Shown: positions 35,513-44,360 of the stretch, piece by piece
Position numbering within the stretch: position 1 is the stretch's first letter
Layout of the letters: each line of letters starts with the position of its first letter
Assembly (NCBI GenBank): GCA_028282885.1
Contig: JANQGX010000056.1
Span: 62,001 to 126,000 of the forward strand
Direction: 5' to 3'
Source of the DNA: SAR324 cluster bacterium
GTDB lineage: Bacteria; SAR324; XYD2-FULL-50-16
DNA length: 64,000 nt
The notes under the pieces: generated by a model
What the model was told of the DNA's origin: nothing
The model's input: the letters and a program-made list of their open reading frames with translations, nothing else
Database searches by the model: none
Program-made: the position numbers and the translations under genes

Positions 35513-36172
35513 ATGACACGAATAAAAATCTGCTGTATCGCTAATGTGGAAGAGGCAAAAGCTGCCATAGAATGCGGCGCTTCTGCCCTGGGACTGGTTT
35601 CGGAAATGCCGAGTGGCCCGGGTGTGATTGATGAAGAGATGATTTGTAAAATAGCAGCAGTCATTCCACCCGGCGTGGCATCCTTTCTTCTGACCAGCAA
35701 GCAGGATGTGGGATCAATCATAGCACAACAGAGACGATGCGGGGCAAATACTCTGCAAATCGTAGATAAGCTGGAGGAGGGAACGCACCTGGATATAAGA
35801 AAAGCTTTGCCGGGAGTCGGAATTGTCCAGGTTGTTCATGTCACAGGTGATGAATCCGTAGAGGAAGCACTTGATCTTCAGGACAAAGTGGATGCCATTC
35901 TGCTTGACTCCGGTAATCCAGGGAAGGAAGTCAAAGAGTTGGGAGGCACGGGACGTACCCACAACTGGCTGGTCAGCCGAAAAATAGTAGAAGCCGTCGA
36001 TATTCCCGTCTATCTAGCGGGAGGGTTGAAACCGTCAAACATCGCTGAAGCGGTGCAAATCGTACGACCCTTCGGGGTGGATGTGTGCAGTGGCATCCGC
36101 TCAAACGGAAAGCTGGATAAAACCATGCTCAACCAATTCTGCGCGGAAGTGCGAGCTGCCGATTTTGGCTAG
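35513..36172 (+). CDS. TrpF-like phosphoribosylanthranilate isomerase paralogue
   Basis: A 219-residue TIM-barrel protein of the TrpF family. The N-terminal KICCIAN replaces the usual KICGI but keeps the catalytic cysteine. The catalytic aspartate lies in ILLDSG. The phosphate-binding segments are GGTGRTHNW, VYLAGGLKPSNI and GVDVCSGI. No other trp genes are in the window and it is coupled to an SDR, so a side role (an isomerisation of a related aminosugar phosphate, or a moonlighting TrpF) is possible. Catalytic residues suggest an active enzyme. Confidence 0.8.
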   Translation: MTRIKICCIANVEEAKAAIECGASALGLVSEMPSGPGVIDEEMICKIAAVIPPGVASFLLTSKQDVGSIIAQQRRCGANTLQIVDKLEEGTHLDIRKALPGVGIVQVVHVTGDESVEEALDLQDKVDAILLDSGNPGKEVKELGGTGRTHNWLVSRKIVEAVDIPVYLAGGLKPSNIAEAVQIVRPFGVDVCSGIRSNGKLDKTMLNQFCAEVRAADFG

Positions 36173-36342
36173 CCCGATGAACCATACTCGAACGATGCGA
36201 CAACATATGACATCAATAATCTCAACTCCTTTGATTCACGCAGCAGGATTTCAGTGTGTTTCAAAGCCGTGGCGCTGCAATTCCAGATGTAGTGGACCAA
36301 GATAATCAAAATTTAACTTACCCACTGTTTTAAAAGCAATCC

Positions 36343-36723
36343 ATGACACCTTATACGCTTTTAGCCATTGGCATCGGCGGATTTCTGGGAGCTATCTCCC
36401 GTTATCTGGTTGCCAGTCAATTATCAATTCTGGTCGGGAATTCCTTTCCTTTTGGCACCCTGGCGGTTAATGCCATTGGATCTTTTGTGCTGGGCTTCCT
36501 CTCCCGTTTCCTGTTGGAGCACTTTATTGTTGACGAGCTGGTAAGGATCGGAACTCTGGTCGGTTTCCTGGGAGCCTTTACGACCTACTCCACATTTAGT
36601 TACGAATCCGTTATCCTTCTCCAGGAGGGCGATTTCCTGAAGGCTGTTTTAAACATTTGTGCCAACACCTTTATCTGTATTTTTCTCTGTTTATCCGGAC
36701 TCCAAATCGCAAAAGCCATTTAA
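36343..36723 (+). CDS. crcB: Fluoride exporter CrcB/FluC
   Basis: A 126-residue, four-helix membrane protein of the CrcB/Fluc family, dual-topology dimeric fluoride channels. Motifs: GGFLGAISRYLVAS, FPFGTLAVNAIGSFVLGFL (with the channel Asn) and GFLGAFTTYSTFSYE with the TxxSTF sodium-site segment. It is followed by DUF190, a standard partner. No fluoride riboswitch is seen upstream. Confidence 0.93.
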   Translation: MTPYTLLAIGIGGFLGAISRYLVASQLSILVGNSFPFGTLAVNAIGSFVLGFLSRFLLEHFIVDELVRIGTLVGFLGAFTTYSTFSYESVILLQEGDFLKAVLNICANTFICIFLCLSGLQIAKAI

Positions 36724-36728
36724 GAGCC

Positions 36729-37085
36729 ATGAACGAAAAACATATGGGAAAGCGTCTTAGGGCAAGAATTACCGTAAGCAGTGCGGAACGATACAAGGAG
36801 AAACCGCTGTTCAGAGCGATCGTCAGAAAGCTCGAAGAACACCGAATTTTCGGAGCTACAGTCATTCGGGGAGTTGGAGGATTTGGCAGCAAGGCTCGGT
36901 TTCACACCGATAAACTGCTCAGCCTGATGACCAACCTGCCCGTCATCATAGAGTTCGTCGATTATGGAGAGCGAATCCGGGACCTTTTACCGGAGTTCGA
37001 TCCCATGATCTCCAAAGGGATGATTACTGTGGAAGAGGTCGAAGTGATCTTTTACAGACAACCTTCAAAAAGAAAAAGCCGATGA
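36729..37085 (+). CDS. DUF190 family protein, CrcB partner
   Basis: A 118-residue protein of the DUF190 family (PII-like ferredoxin fold) that usually neighbours crcB. Typical segments are LRARITVSSAERYKEKPLF, RIFGATVIRGVGGFG and LPVIIEFVD. The ATG at 36729 is 5 bp after the crcB stop; a longer in-frame form would overlap crcB. Function in the family is not established, but a regulatory role in ion export is assumed from context. Its stop overlaps the next ATG by 4 bp. Confidence 0.88.
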   Translation: MNEKHMGKRLRARITVSSAERYKEKPLFRAIVRKLEEHRIFGATVIRGVGGFGSKARFHTDKLLSLMTNLPVIIEFVDYGERIRDLLPEFDPMISKGMITVEEVEVIFYRQPSKRKSR

Positions 37086-38119
37086 AAGCAATGGTTCTGA
37101 AGCGGATTCATGATCTGGAGCACTTGCATGCGCCACTTGAATTTGTGGACCTTCCCAAACCAACCCCCAACGCAAAGGAGGTATTGATAAGAGTTCACAC
37201 CTGCGGGGTCTGTCATACTGAGTTGGATGAAATAGAGGGAAGAACGCCTCCACCGGTATTCCCGATGGTTCTCGGCCATCAGGTGGTCGGAACCATTGAA
37301 GAGACCGGGGCCAAAACAACCCTTCATCAACCTGGAGCAAGAGTTGGAGTGGGCTGGATTCACTCGGCTTGCGGGAAATGCCAGCCCTGTATGTCGGGAT
37401 TGGAGAATCTTTGCAACGATTTCCTGGCAACAGGAAGGGATAGAAACGGAGGTTACGCGGAATTCATGATAATCCCTGAAACCTCTGCCATCCCCATTCC
37501 GGATTCTATAAGCGATGCTGAAGCGGCCCCCATGCTTTGCGCGGGAGCTATCGGATACCGCTCTTTAAAACTTGCGGATTTAACTGACGGACAGGTTCTC
37601 GGACTTATGGGATTCGGCGCTTCCGCTCACCTGGTGCTAAAAATGGTGATTTATCGATTTCCAGAATCAAGGGTTTGTGTTTTTGCCAGAAACGGTAAAG
37701 AGCGGGATTTTGCGATGGAACTGGGAGCGTTCTGGTCGGGCGATATCGATGAGACGCCTCCGGAAATGCTTGACGCAGTAATCGACACAACCCCCGCATG
37801 GAAACCGGTACTCTGCGGCATGGAACTCCTGAAGCCGAGCGGGAGACTGGTGATCAATGCCATTCGCAAAGAAGAGAGGGACAAATCGCTACTGCTGAAA
37901 CTTGATTATGAGAAACATCTTTGGCTGGAAAAGGAGATAAAGAGCGTTGCCAATGTGGCCAGGGAAGATATCCGGGACTTTCTGGAACTTGCAGCTACGA
38001 TACCCATCCACCCGGAAATCCAGGAGTTTCCTCTTATCGAAGCCAACTCCGCCCTAATGGAATTGAAGAACCGAAAAATCCGGGGAGCGAAGGTTTTACG
38101 GATAACACAATCAACTTAA
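37082..38119 (+). CDS. Zinc-dependent alcohol dehydrogenase family protein
   Basis: A 345-residue medium-chain dehydrogenase. The catalytic zinc site is HTCGVCHTELDEIEG with GHQVVG; the structural zinc motif is CGKCQPCMSGLENLC. The cofactor strand reads QVLGLMGFGASAHLVLK, a GxGxxG variant. Translation is coupled to DUF190 (ATGA overlap), an odd arrangement for a fluoride operon. An intrinsic terminator overlaps the stop codon. Substrate unknown. Confidence 0.91.
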   Translation: MKAMVLKRIHDLEHLHAPLEFVDLPKPTPNAKEVLIRVHTCGVCHTELDEIEGRTPPPVFPMVLGHQVVGTIEETGAKTTLHQPGARVGVGWIHSACGKCQPCMSGLENLCNDFLATGRDRNGGYAEFMIIPETSAIPIPDSISDAEAAPMLCAGAIGYRSLKLADLTDGQVLGLMGFGASAHLVLKMVIYRFPESRVCVFARNGKERDFAMELGAFWSGDIDETPPEMLDAVIDTTPAWKPVLCGMELLKPSGRLVINAIRKEERDKSLLLKLDYEKHLWLEKEIKSVANVAREDIRDFLELAATIPIHPEIQEFPLIEANSALMELKNRKIRGAKVLRITQST

Positions 38120-38143
38120 TTGCGAAAAAGCAATTGCTTTTTT
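38118..38143 (+). terminator. Intrinsic terminator after the crcB-DUF190-adh operon
   Basis: Stem AATTGC (38118-38123) with GCAATT (38130-38135), loop GAAAAA, then GC and six T residues (38138-38143). It overlaps the TAA of the alcohol dehydrogenase gene. Confidence 0.55.
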
Positions 38144-38202
38144 GCTCATTTTGACAAATGCTCTATTTAAAGATTTCAACTTCGTTAATCAGTTTGTGAA
38201 AA

Positions 38203-39735
38203 ATGGCAGAATCAAAGAGACAGGCTCTTACGACCAAAAATACAGCAAAAAAGAAGAATCCCGTGCCCGATTTCGACCTAGCCAGTCTGGCTGCCAAAGT
38301 TGAAGATGAATTCAGCGGTAAAGACCCGGAAAAAAAGGAAGCCTCCAAGCCGAAGAGAAAAGTAGTTCAAGCAACCTCCTTCGACGATCTCAACCCCATA
38401 GATCCCCAAATTCCCTTTAATCGGCAATTCCTCACCACCGGCCTCGGGATCAGCCCTGAAAATGAAAAAGGCGGTGGGCTCATGGGCAAGTTCGGCACCA
38501 ATGTCAAAGGTTTGATTGGAACCCTTCGCAGCCAGGAGATGGAAAGGGACGAGATTGTTCGGCTGCGAAAGATGGTAGGGAATTTAAAGAAAACCAAGAT
38601 CGAAGCCTCTGCAAAACCCAAGGAATCAGAGCTAACCGGGGAAAGCCTTCCTCAGGAACTTAAGTCCAAACGCGATCTTCTGAAGGAGAAGCGGAAGAAG
38701 ATTAAACAGAAATCGAAAGAAAAGGCGGAGATCAAGGACAAAAATCTCATCGGACTTCGTATAGAGATTGAAAAACTGAAGAAAAAATTCCCCGCGGATG
38801 AAAACCTGGTTGTGTTGGATGCAGTATTAACCTGCCGGGACGGATGCCTTCCTCATCGCAGTATTGATGAACGCGTGGTTTCACTCTCCGCTGCCTTGAG
38901 AGAAGCAGGTAATGTGGTCATTAACAAATACCTGACAACTTATTCCATTGACATCCTCTTCGATATCTATTTTTTATACCTGGAAGCCTTAAGCAAGCTT
39001 TGCATGGATCGATATCGCAAGGTTTCAACCGCGGATACCAGGCCCAATCCAGCCTTGGTCTCGTCTATTAAAAGGGATATCAGGGTTCTCAAGATTTTAA
39101 TGGATCAACAGAAGCTGAAAAAGACCATATCCAACATCGCCCAGAAATTGAACGGATTTGGTTATCCTTTCGTATCGATGACCCCTATGTTTGTCGCAAA
39201 GTCTTTCTCTGAATCAGCAGGCAATGACAATGAGAAGATTGGGCCGGGGACCTATAAACTCAATAAGTTTCTCATCAAAATCTATTTGAGCATCTTCGCC
39301 CAGATTCCGATGTTTCAACCCATCGCGAGTAAATTCTGCGATGCACTCCCCAGTGATGACTACCAGAGCAAGGTTATGATCGCCAATGTCAACATGGACA
39401 ATGGCTACACACAACTGAAAATCTCCAAGGCAACCAACGATCCCGCCATCAAAAAACAAACCCTCTCTCTATATAATTACGGCAGCCAGTTCGTTAAATC
39501 CACAATTAAGAACAACGCCAACTCAGCCGCGGAAGGAAGGATCATGCTGAGAACGGCAGAAATGGCTGAAGAGTATGGTTTTCTCACGGATAAGGTGGAA
39601 CCGGAAATCCTAAGATTCGGTTACGAGTGCGCAAGCCTGGCCTTATCGTTTTACAAGGAAGAAGCTGAAGCGATCATCCGAAGGTTATACGAAATTGCGG
39701 ATATCAGAAAAATAAACCTTGAGAGCACCGACTGA
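38203..39735 (+). CDS. Unrecognised 510-residue helical protein
   Basis: I do not recognise a family. The first 190 residues are strongly charged and Lys-rich (KNTAKKKNPVPDFDLASLA, RDLLKEKRKKIKQKSKEKAE) and probably form disordered and coiled-coil segments. The remainder looks all-helical, with VVLDAVLTCRDGCLPHRSID, LFDIYFLYLEALSKL and AEEYGFLTDKVEPEI. No signal peptide or membrane helix is present, so it is cytosolic. It is followed after 47 bp by the 835-residue kinase-like membrane protein in the same direction, suggesting the two work together. A tetratricopeptide-like fold is possible but not demonstrable. Confidence 0.75.
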   Translation: MAESKRQALTTKNTAKKKNPVPDFDLASLAAKVEDEFSGKDPEKKEASKPKRKVVQATSFDDLNPIDPQIPFNRQFLTTGLGISPENEKGGGLMGKFGTNVKGLIGTLRSQEMERDEIVRLRKMVGNLKKTKIEASAKPKESELTGESLPQELKSKRDLLKEKRKKIKQKSKEKAEIKDKNLIGLRIEIEKLKKKFPADENLVVLDAVLTCRDGCLPHRSIDERVVSLSAALREAGNVVINKYLTTYSIDILFDIYFLYLEALSKLCMDRYRKVSTADTRPNPALVSSIKRDIRVLKILMDQQKLKKTISNIAQKLNGFGYPFVSMTPMFVAKSFSESAGNDNEKIGPGTYKLNKFLIKIYLSIFAQIPMFQPIASKFCDALPSDDYQSKVMIANVNMDNGYTQLKISKATNDPAIKKQTLSLYNYGSQFVKSTIKNNANSAAEGRIMLRTAEMAEEYGFLTDKVEPEILRFGYECASLALSFYKEEAEAIIRRLYEIADIRKINLESTD

Positions 39736-39782
39736 AACCCAATCCAGTTTCCCTTAGAAGTTTTAATCCGAATAACACCACC

Positions 39783-42290
39783 ATGACATCAGACTATTCC
39801 CAGGAAATTTGTAAAATCCTTGAGCAGAAACACAGGGACCTTAAGCTTCACCGCCCCACAAATATCGATCGTTACGAAGATGGAGACACTCTGCAATATG
39901 AGGTCACATCGATATCGGGACAACAAACGGCAACCATCAACCTGGTAGTCGAAAAATTCGTCGGCGGCGGATTTGCAGGACAGGTTTACAAAGTAAGGAC
40001 CACTAGTGTGGAGAATGGGATACTGGATGCTATACGGGAAAACGCTGTCTACGCAATGAAAATTCTGATTCCTCCGTCACGCGGCTCTCTGATGTTCCGA
40101 AATCTTATGTATGCCATAGGATTTCAGGCCCCTTTTCAGCTCCAGGTGAATCCGGCAGCCGCACGGTCCGGGGCCATCTGGCAAAAGTTTATTCGCAGGG
40201 CTGCCGGGATACGATTTGGAGATGAATCGGTTGTTAATAATATCCATGCAACACTGATCGACAAAAACCTCGGTAGTTGCGGAGAGATAAGCGACTGGGT
40301 GGAAGGCAGAACCTGGCGTCTGGAAGTGGATGAGCACCTGGATATGCTTTCTCTCTGGCAGAAAGGCTACAAGGTGGACTCTTCTGATCTGGGATCTCCG
40401 GAATACCGTAGCAAATACAAATTCATGCATGATTTTGTTGACCTCCTGCACGAGATAGGAGCTCACGAATTTGCGCGACAATACGAATGGACCACCTGCA
40501 AGAGTCAACCCAACTGCCTGAAGAGAACCTCTACGGAAGACAATCCTGAAAAAGGATTGATGGCTGTAGATTTTCGGGCCGGACTGACACTATTGCCCTT
40601 TTTGCCGATGAGCCCCGGGGATTTCAAGCTGATTCTCCAGGGACTGAAACGCGGTAGTCTTGTTCAGTTCGACAGAGGAGATATCCACACTCTGGAAGCC
40701 TATATCCAAAAACACAAAGACCGCTTTGGGGATATGCTGCATCTGCTCGATGAATTAAAGGAGGCCGAGGAGATATACAGAAACTCTGTTCCGGATATCA
40801 CCCATAATCATATCCGACTGCTGTACAAGAAAAAACTCTGGTCAACCATTTTTCAAAACGCTGTGGAGAGTTGGAAAATACGCAATCTGATCGATCAGTC
40901 AAGAGCAAAATCCTTCGCATCTTCTTATTTCAAGACCTTTGTTTTTATGCTGATTGGCCTGTTCCCCATCCTGGGTCGGGTTGTTCGGAAAATCTGGGCC
41001 AGGCCCGACTGGAGAAAGCACTATGCCAGACTGTTGACAAGCCCATCCTACTTTTCCAGGGCATTTCGGGGGAAAGTGCTGGAAAAACTGATTGTCTGGC
41101 ATCGAAAAGGCCGCGTTGACGAGAAACAGGCCCTGAAAATCAGCAATCGTACAACTCAGTATATTCTCCATCTCCCGCTTTGCATTCTGCCCATTGGCAT
41201 ACATAAGGCGTTAACCAATTTTTCCTTTTTAAAAGAGCGTTTGGATTATTATCTGGCCAGACCGATCCGCCTCTATTTTAATGCAGATCTTCGTGAAGAG
41301 TGGCTCAGGGAGATGGTTGCCGAAGGAGAGAAAAAACACATCATTTCGGCTGAAGACCGGAACACGATCCTGTCCCAGGTCGATGAGCCCTTTATCCAGA
41401 AATATCTCAAAAGTCTTGCGGTACATGTCTGTACTGTCCCTATCACCCAGGTTGTATCAATAGCCGTGGCAATTATCTATATCATGATGAACCCGGAAAT
41501 GCCACGCTCTCAAGCCTGGGCCATAGGCCTGGGTATCATCGCCCTCTTCCAGGTTGTCCCAATTTCTCCGGGTTCCCTGACCAGGGGACTCTATGTTCTC
41601 TATTTGGTCATACGTGAACGAAATTTCAAGGATTACAATATCGCGATCTTTCTCGGGTTTTTCAAATATATCGGCTATCTTGCCTTTCCCATTCAGATGG
41701 CCTACCGCTACCCGGTTCTGGCCAGGTTTATGGCAGGGCATTGGGCAACGGAAGCGGTTCATATTGTGCCTGTGTTTGGCGAGGGCGGGGCACTTTTGGA
41801 ACGTTGGGTGTTTTGCCTCTTTTACAATTGGCCTTTGACCCTGGGAAGAAGAATTCGAGCCCGCCTGGAGAAGAGAAAAACCCTAAAACCGCGGTACTGG
41901 CATGTACCTTTGGTCGCTATCCTGGCTACAACCGGACTGCTGTCTGCGGAGCATTTATATCTGCAATTGACCGGTTCTGTCCCGACCCTTAGAAACATCT
42001 GGTGGGGAATGATCTCGATTCCCCTGGTTTCCGGTGGAATCATTACCTTGGCGTGCAAGGGTGCCTCTTTTAGTCGTCGGTTGTTTTCAGCCCTGGGCTT
42101 TTCCATTGCTACAGCCGTCCTGACAACCCTCGCCTCACCCTACCTGTTGCCCGGACCAAGCGGATCCCTCGATGCTGCCCTGACAGACGGAACCTGGCGA
42201 GGTTTTATCTTTTCCCTCTTCGCCATCCTCGGAGTTGTTATAACCGAGCTGTTGATTTCTGATCCCGAAGTTCGCAAAATACGCAAGTAG
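39783..42290 (+). CDS. Membrane protein with N-terminal kinase-like domain, unrecognised family
   Basis: An 835-residue protein. Residues 50-290 resemble a degenerate protein-kinase fold: glycine-rich loop VGGGFAGQVYK (60-70), a VYAMKIL strand with the candidate ATP lysine K93, a hinge-like EISDWVEG (168-175) and AVDFRAG (261-267) in place of the metal-binding DFG. A long helical part follows (300-385). From about 385 to the end there are eight or nine hydrophobic helices, for example near 388-405, 555-577, 585-602, 610-632 and four more after 700. It could be a membrane-tethered atypical kinase of the ABC1/UbiB kind or a pseudokinase. Co-directional with the preceding helical protein. Function unknown. 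Confidence 0.78.
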   Translation: MTSDYSQEICKILEQKHRDLKLHRPTNIDRYEDGDTLQYEVTSISGQQTATINLVVEKFVGGGFAGQVYKVRTTSVENGILDAIRENAVYAMKILIPPSRGSLMFRNLMYAIGFQAPFQLQVNPAAARSGAIWQKFIRRAAGIRFGDESVVNNIHATLIDKNLGSCGEISDWVEGRTWRLEVDEHLDMLSLWQKGYKVDSSDLGSPEYRSKYKFMHDFVDLLHEIGAHEFARQYEWTTCKSQPNCLKRTSTEDNPEKGLMAVDFRAGLTLLPFLPMSPGDFKLILQGLKRGSLVQFDRGDIHTLEAYIQKHKDRFGDMLHLLDELKEAEEIYRNSVPDITHNHIRLLYKKKLWSTIFQNAVESWKIRNLIDQSRAKSFASSYFKTFVFMLIGLFPILGRVVRKIWARPDWRKHYARLLTSPSYFSRAFRGKVLEKLIVWHRKGRVDEKQALKISNRTTQYILHLPLCILPIGIHKALTNFSFLKERLDYYLARPIRLYFNADLREEWLREMVAEGEKKHIISAEDRNTILSQVDEPFIQKYLKSLAVHVCTVPITQVVSIAVAIIYIMMNPEMPRSQAWAIGLGIIALFQVVPISPGSLTRGLYVLYLVIRERNFKDYNIAIFLGFFKYIGYLAFPIQMAYRYPVLARFMAGHWATEAVHIVPVFGEGGALLERWVFCLFYNWPLTLGRRIRARLEKRKTLKPRYWHVPLVAILATTGLLSAEHLYLQLTGSVPTLRNIWWGMISIPLVSGGIITLACKGASFSRRLFSALGFSIATAVLTTLASPYLLPGPSGSLDAALTDGTWRGFIFSLFAILGVVITELLISDPEVRKIRK

Positions 42291-42457
42291 TCGCACCCCG
42301 TGTAATCCTGGAATACGAAGGGTCAGGTAGACGAATAACCAATTGGAGGATATAATCAGCCCATGAAACAAGGCTGGAATCACCCTGTACACCCATGGTC
42401 GAAATATCTCCTGTGGGTGTTATCAACCGAACTAAACTATCCTTGCGGAGCAGGTCA

Positions 42458-43198
42458 ATGGTGACGATTGGTGGAAGAGCTCACACCATTGAGGAGATAA
42501 TTAAAGTAGGCGAAATGGGATATCCTTTTGCGGAGATTAATATCGATGATCCGGAAAACATTGAATCTCAATTGCCGGAGCTGATCCGACTTCGTGAGAA
42601 ATACAATCTTTATTATCTCGCGCATTATCCCAACGAAGGAAACCCGGCGGATCTGAAGAATCTTGAAAACCGTTTCCTCCCCAAGGTCAAAAAGCTGATC
42701 TTCCTTTCCGGCCAGCTCGAAATAGAAAAAGGGACGATTCACTTCTGGATGGATAATCGCTGGGCTTCGGAAGAGATCATAGCGGCCAAGATTGACATGC
42801 TGGCAGAACTGGCCGACTACGCCACCGAGAACAATATTGTTCTCTGTCTGGAAAATCTGACTGCCAGGCAGGACAGCTTCACCCGGTTTTTTGAACGTAT
42901 TCCCAACCTCAGAATGACCATGGACATCGGACACGGGCAACTATTAAGCAGGGAGAATACCTCATTCGGTTTCATGGAACACCACTTCGACAAAATCGCA
43001 CACGTTCATGTCCACGATAACCACGGGGGTACAGGTGTGGAGGATGACCTGCATCTGCCCCTGGGCGAAGGCATTGTGGACTATCCGGCAATCCTCACCA
43101 TCCTGCAACAAAAAAACTATCAATCCACCATCACCATGGAGGTTAAGCCTGCTGATATGGCCAAGACGCGAACGGCCATAGAGCAGTACATCCGATAA
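42458..43198 (+). CDS. Sugar phosphate isomerase/epimerase-like TIM-barrel protein
   Basis: A 246-residue xylose-isomerase-like TIM barrel. Metal-site candidates lie in FAEINIDD, YYLAHYPNEG, IVLCLENLT, MTMDIGHGQLL, KIAHVHVHDNHGG and STITMEVKP, giving the Glu-Asp-His-Glu set of the family. The ATG at 42458 is preceded by GGAG and starts at the conserved region; an upstream ATG at 42395 would add 21 unmatched residues. It is a second member of this superfamily in the window, not closely similar to the one at 11.7 kb. Substrate unknown. Confidence 0.82.
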   Translation: MVTIGGRAHTIEEIIKVGEMGYPFAEINIDDPENIESQLPELIRLREKYNLYYLAHYPNEGNPADLKNLENRFLPKVKKLIFLSGQLEIEKGTIHFWMDNRWASEEIIAAKIDMLAELADYATENNIVLCLENLTARQDSFTRFFERIPNLRMTMDIGHGQLLSRENTSFGFMEHHFDKIAHVHVHDNHGGTGVEDDLHLPLGEGIVDYPAILTILQQKNYQSTITMEVKPADMAKTRTAIEQYIR

Positions 43199-43358
43199 AC
43201 TCCGGCTGCACAAAACCTTTTTCCACCAGATTTTTAATTCGGGAACACAAGACCTATTCAGCGCAGGTCAGCGCATTGCAGGCATGTGCACAAACATTTT
43301 CCTTTTTCAAAAAGCAACTGAAAATAGATCTTATGTCCCCCTATTTTGAAGGATACTT

Positions 43359-43817
43359 ATGAGAAGAAAAGAAAAAGAAATAACCGAACTGGCTGAACTG
43401 GAAATGATAATTTCCCGTTGTCAGACTTGCAGACTGGCCCTTGCCGTCGATAATCAGCCCTATCTGGTGCCCCTCTGTTTCGGCTATGACTCAAATACTC
43501 TCTATTTTCATTCGGCCAAAGAGGGCCAAAAACTGGATATGATAGATCAGAATCCCAACATCTGTTTTCAAATGGACACAGCTAATGAGCTGGTAAAAGC
43601 TGACAAAGCCTGTGACTGGGGATTGAAATACGAAAGTATTATCGGCTTTGGAATCGTTGAAATAATCAACGACCCGGAAGAGAAAATACATGGATTAAAT
43701 GCTATCATGAAGCAATACTCCGACGAAACCTGGGAGTATCCGCAAAAACAACTGGATCGAACCTTGGTATACAAAGTGAAGATCAGGGAGATGACAGGAA
43801 AGAAATCGGGTTATTGA
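43359..43817 (+). CDS. Pyridoxamine 5'-phosphate oxidase family flavin-binding protein
   Basis: A 152-residue split-barrel protein of the nitroimidazole-resistance/PNPOx-like group. It has MRRKEKEITELAELEMII at the start (the RRxxxxI pattern), LALAVDNQPYLVPLCFGYD, LYFHSAKEGQKLDMI and the NICFQMDT strand. Such proteins bind FMN or a similar cofactor and reduce small molecules; the physiological substrate is seldom known. GAAGGA precedes the ATG. It stands alone between the TIM-barrel and GNAT genes. Confidence 0.87.
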   Translation: MRRKEKEITELAELEMIISRCQTCRLALAVDNQPYLVPLCFGYDSNTLYFHSAKEGQKLDMIDQNPNICFQMDTANELVKADKACDWGLKYESIIGFGIVEIINDPEEKIHGLNAIMKQYSDETWEYPQKQLDRTLVYKVKIREMTGKKSGY

Positions 43818-43911
43818 TTCTGAATCAGAAGGCTTTAAATGAAATAATATTTAAAACTTTTTTAAAATAATGAATGCAAGAATAACTTGTTTTAACAACC
43901 TACAGGATAAA

Positions 43912-44334
43912 ATGAAAAATCACACCCTAGTGATCCGTACCTGCAGGAAGCAGGATACGGAAGAGATTGTAACGCTCTGGGAGGCGTGCAACTTGATTGT
44001 TCCCTGGAATGATCCCAGGAAGGATATCCTAATCAAACTTAATTTTCAGCCCGATCTGTTCCTGGTTGGCACCATGGATGAGAAGGTAATCGCCACCGCC
44101 ATGGTCGGTTATGAAGGTCACCGGGGCTGGGTAAACTATCTGGCTGTCAGCCCCGATCATCAAAAAATGGGAATCGGTCGAAAGCTAATGGAAGAAGCTG
44201 CGCTAAAACTGAAGGCCCTGGGTTGTCCCAAATTCAATGTCCAGGTCAGAACCAGCAATACGGCAGTTATCGAGTTTTATAAAAAAGTGGGATTCTCCGA
44301 TGACAATGTTATCGGTTTGGGGATGCATCTCTGA
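43912..44334 (+). CDS. GNAT-family N-acetyltransferase (YpeA-like)
   Basis: A 140-residue GNAT enzyme. The acetyl-CoA-binding motif A is VSPDHQKMGIGRKLMEEA, preceded by the GWVNYLAV beta strand and followed by NTAVIEFYKKVGFSDD (motif B). The start at 43912 has AGGA upstream; an ATG at 43870 adds 14 unmatched residues. The layout (ETIVTLWEACNL type N-terminus, short length) matches YpeA-like acetyltransferases of unknown target. Confidence 0.87.
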   Translation: MKNHTLVIRTCRKQDTEEIVTLWEACNLIVPWNDPRKDILIKLNFQPDLFLVGTMDEKVIATAMVGYEGHRGWVNYLAVSPDHQKMGIGRKLMEEAALKLKALGCPKFNVQVRTSNTAVIEFYKKVGFSDDNVIGLGMHL

Positions 44335-44360
44335 TCCGAGACATACTCTCAGTTGATCCA

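Noticed and set aside
36173-36342. Fluoride riboswitch before crcB
   Set aside because: The conserved GGUGAUGG start and the later conserved block are not present in the 170-bp gap.
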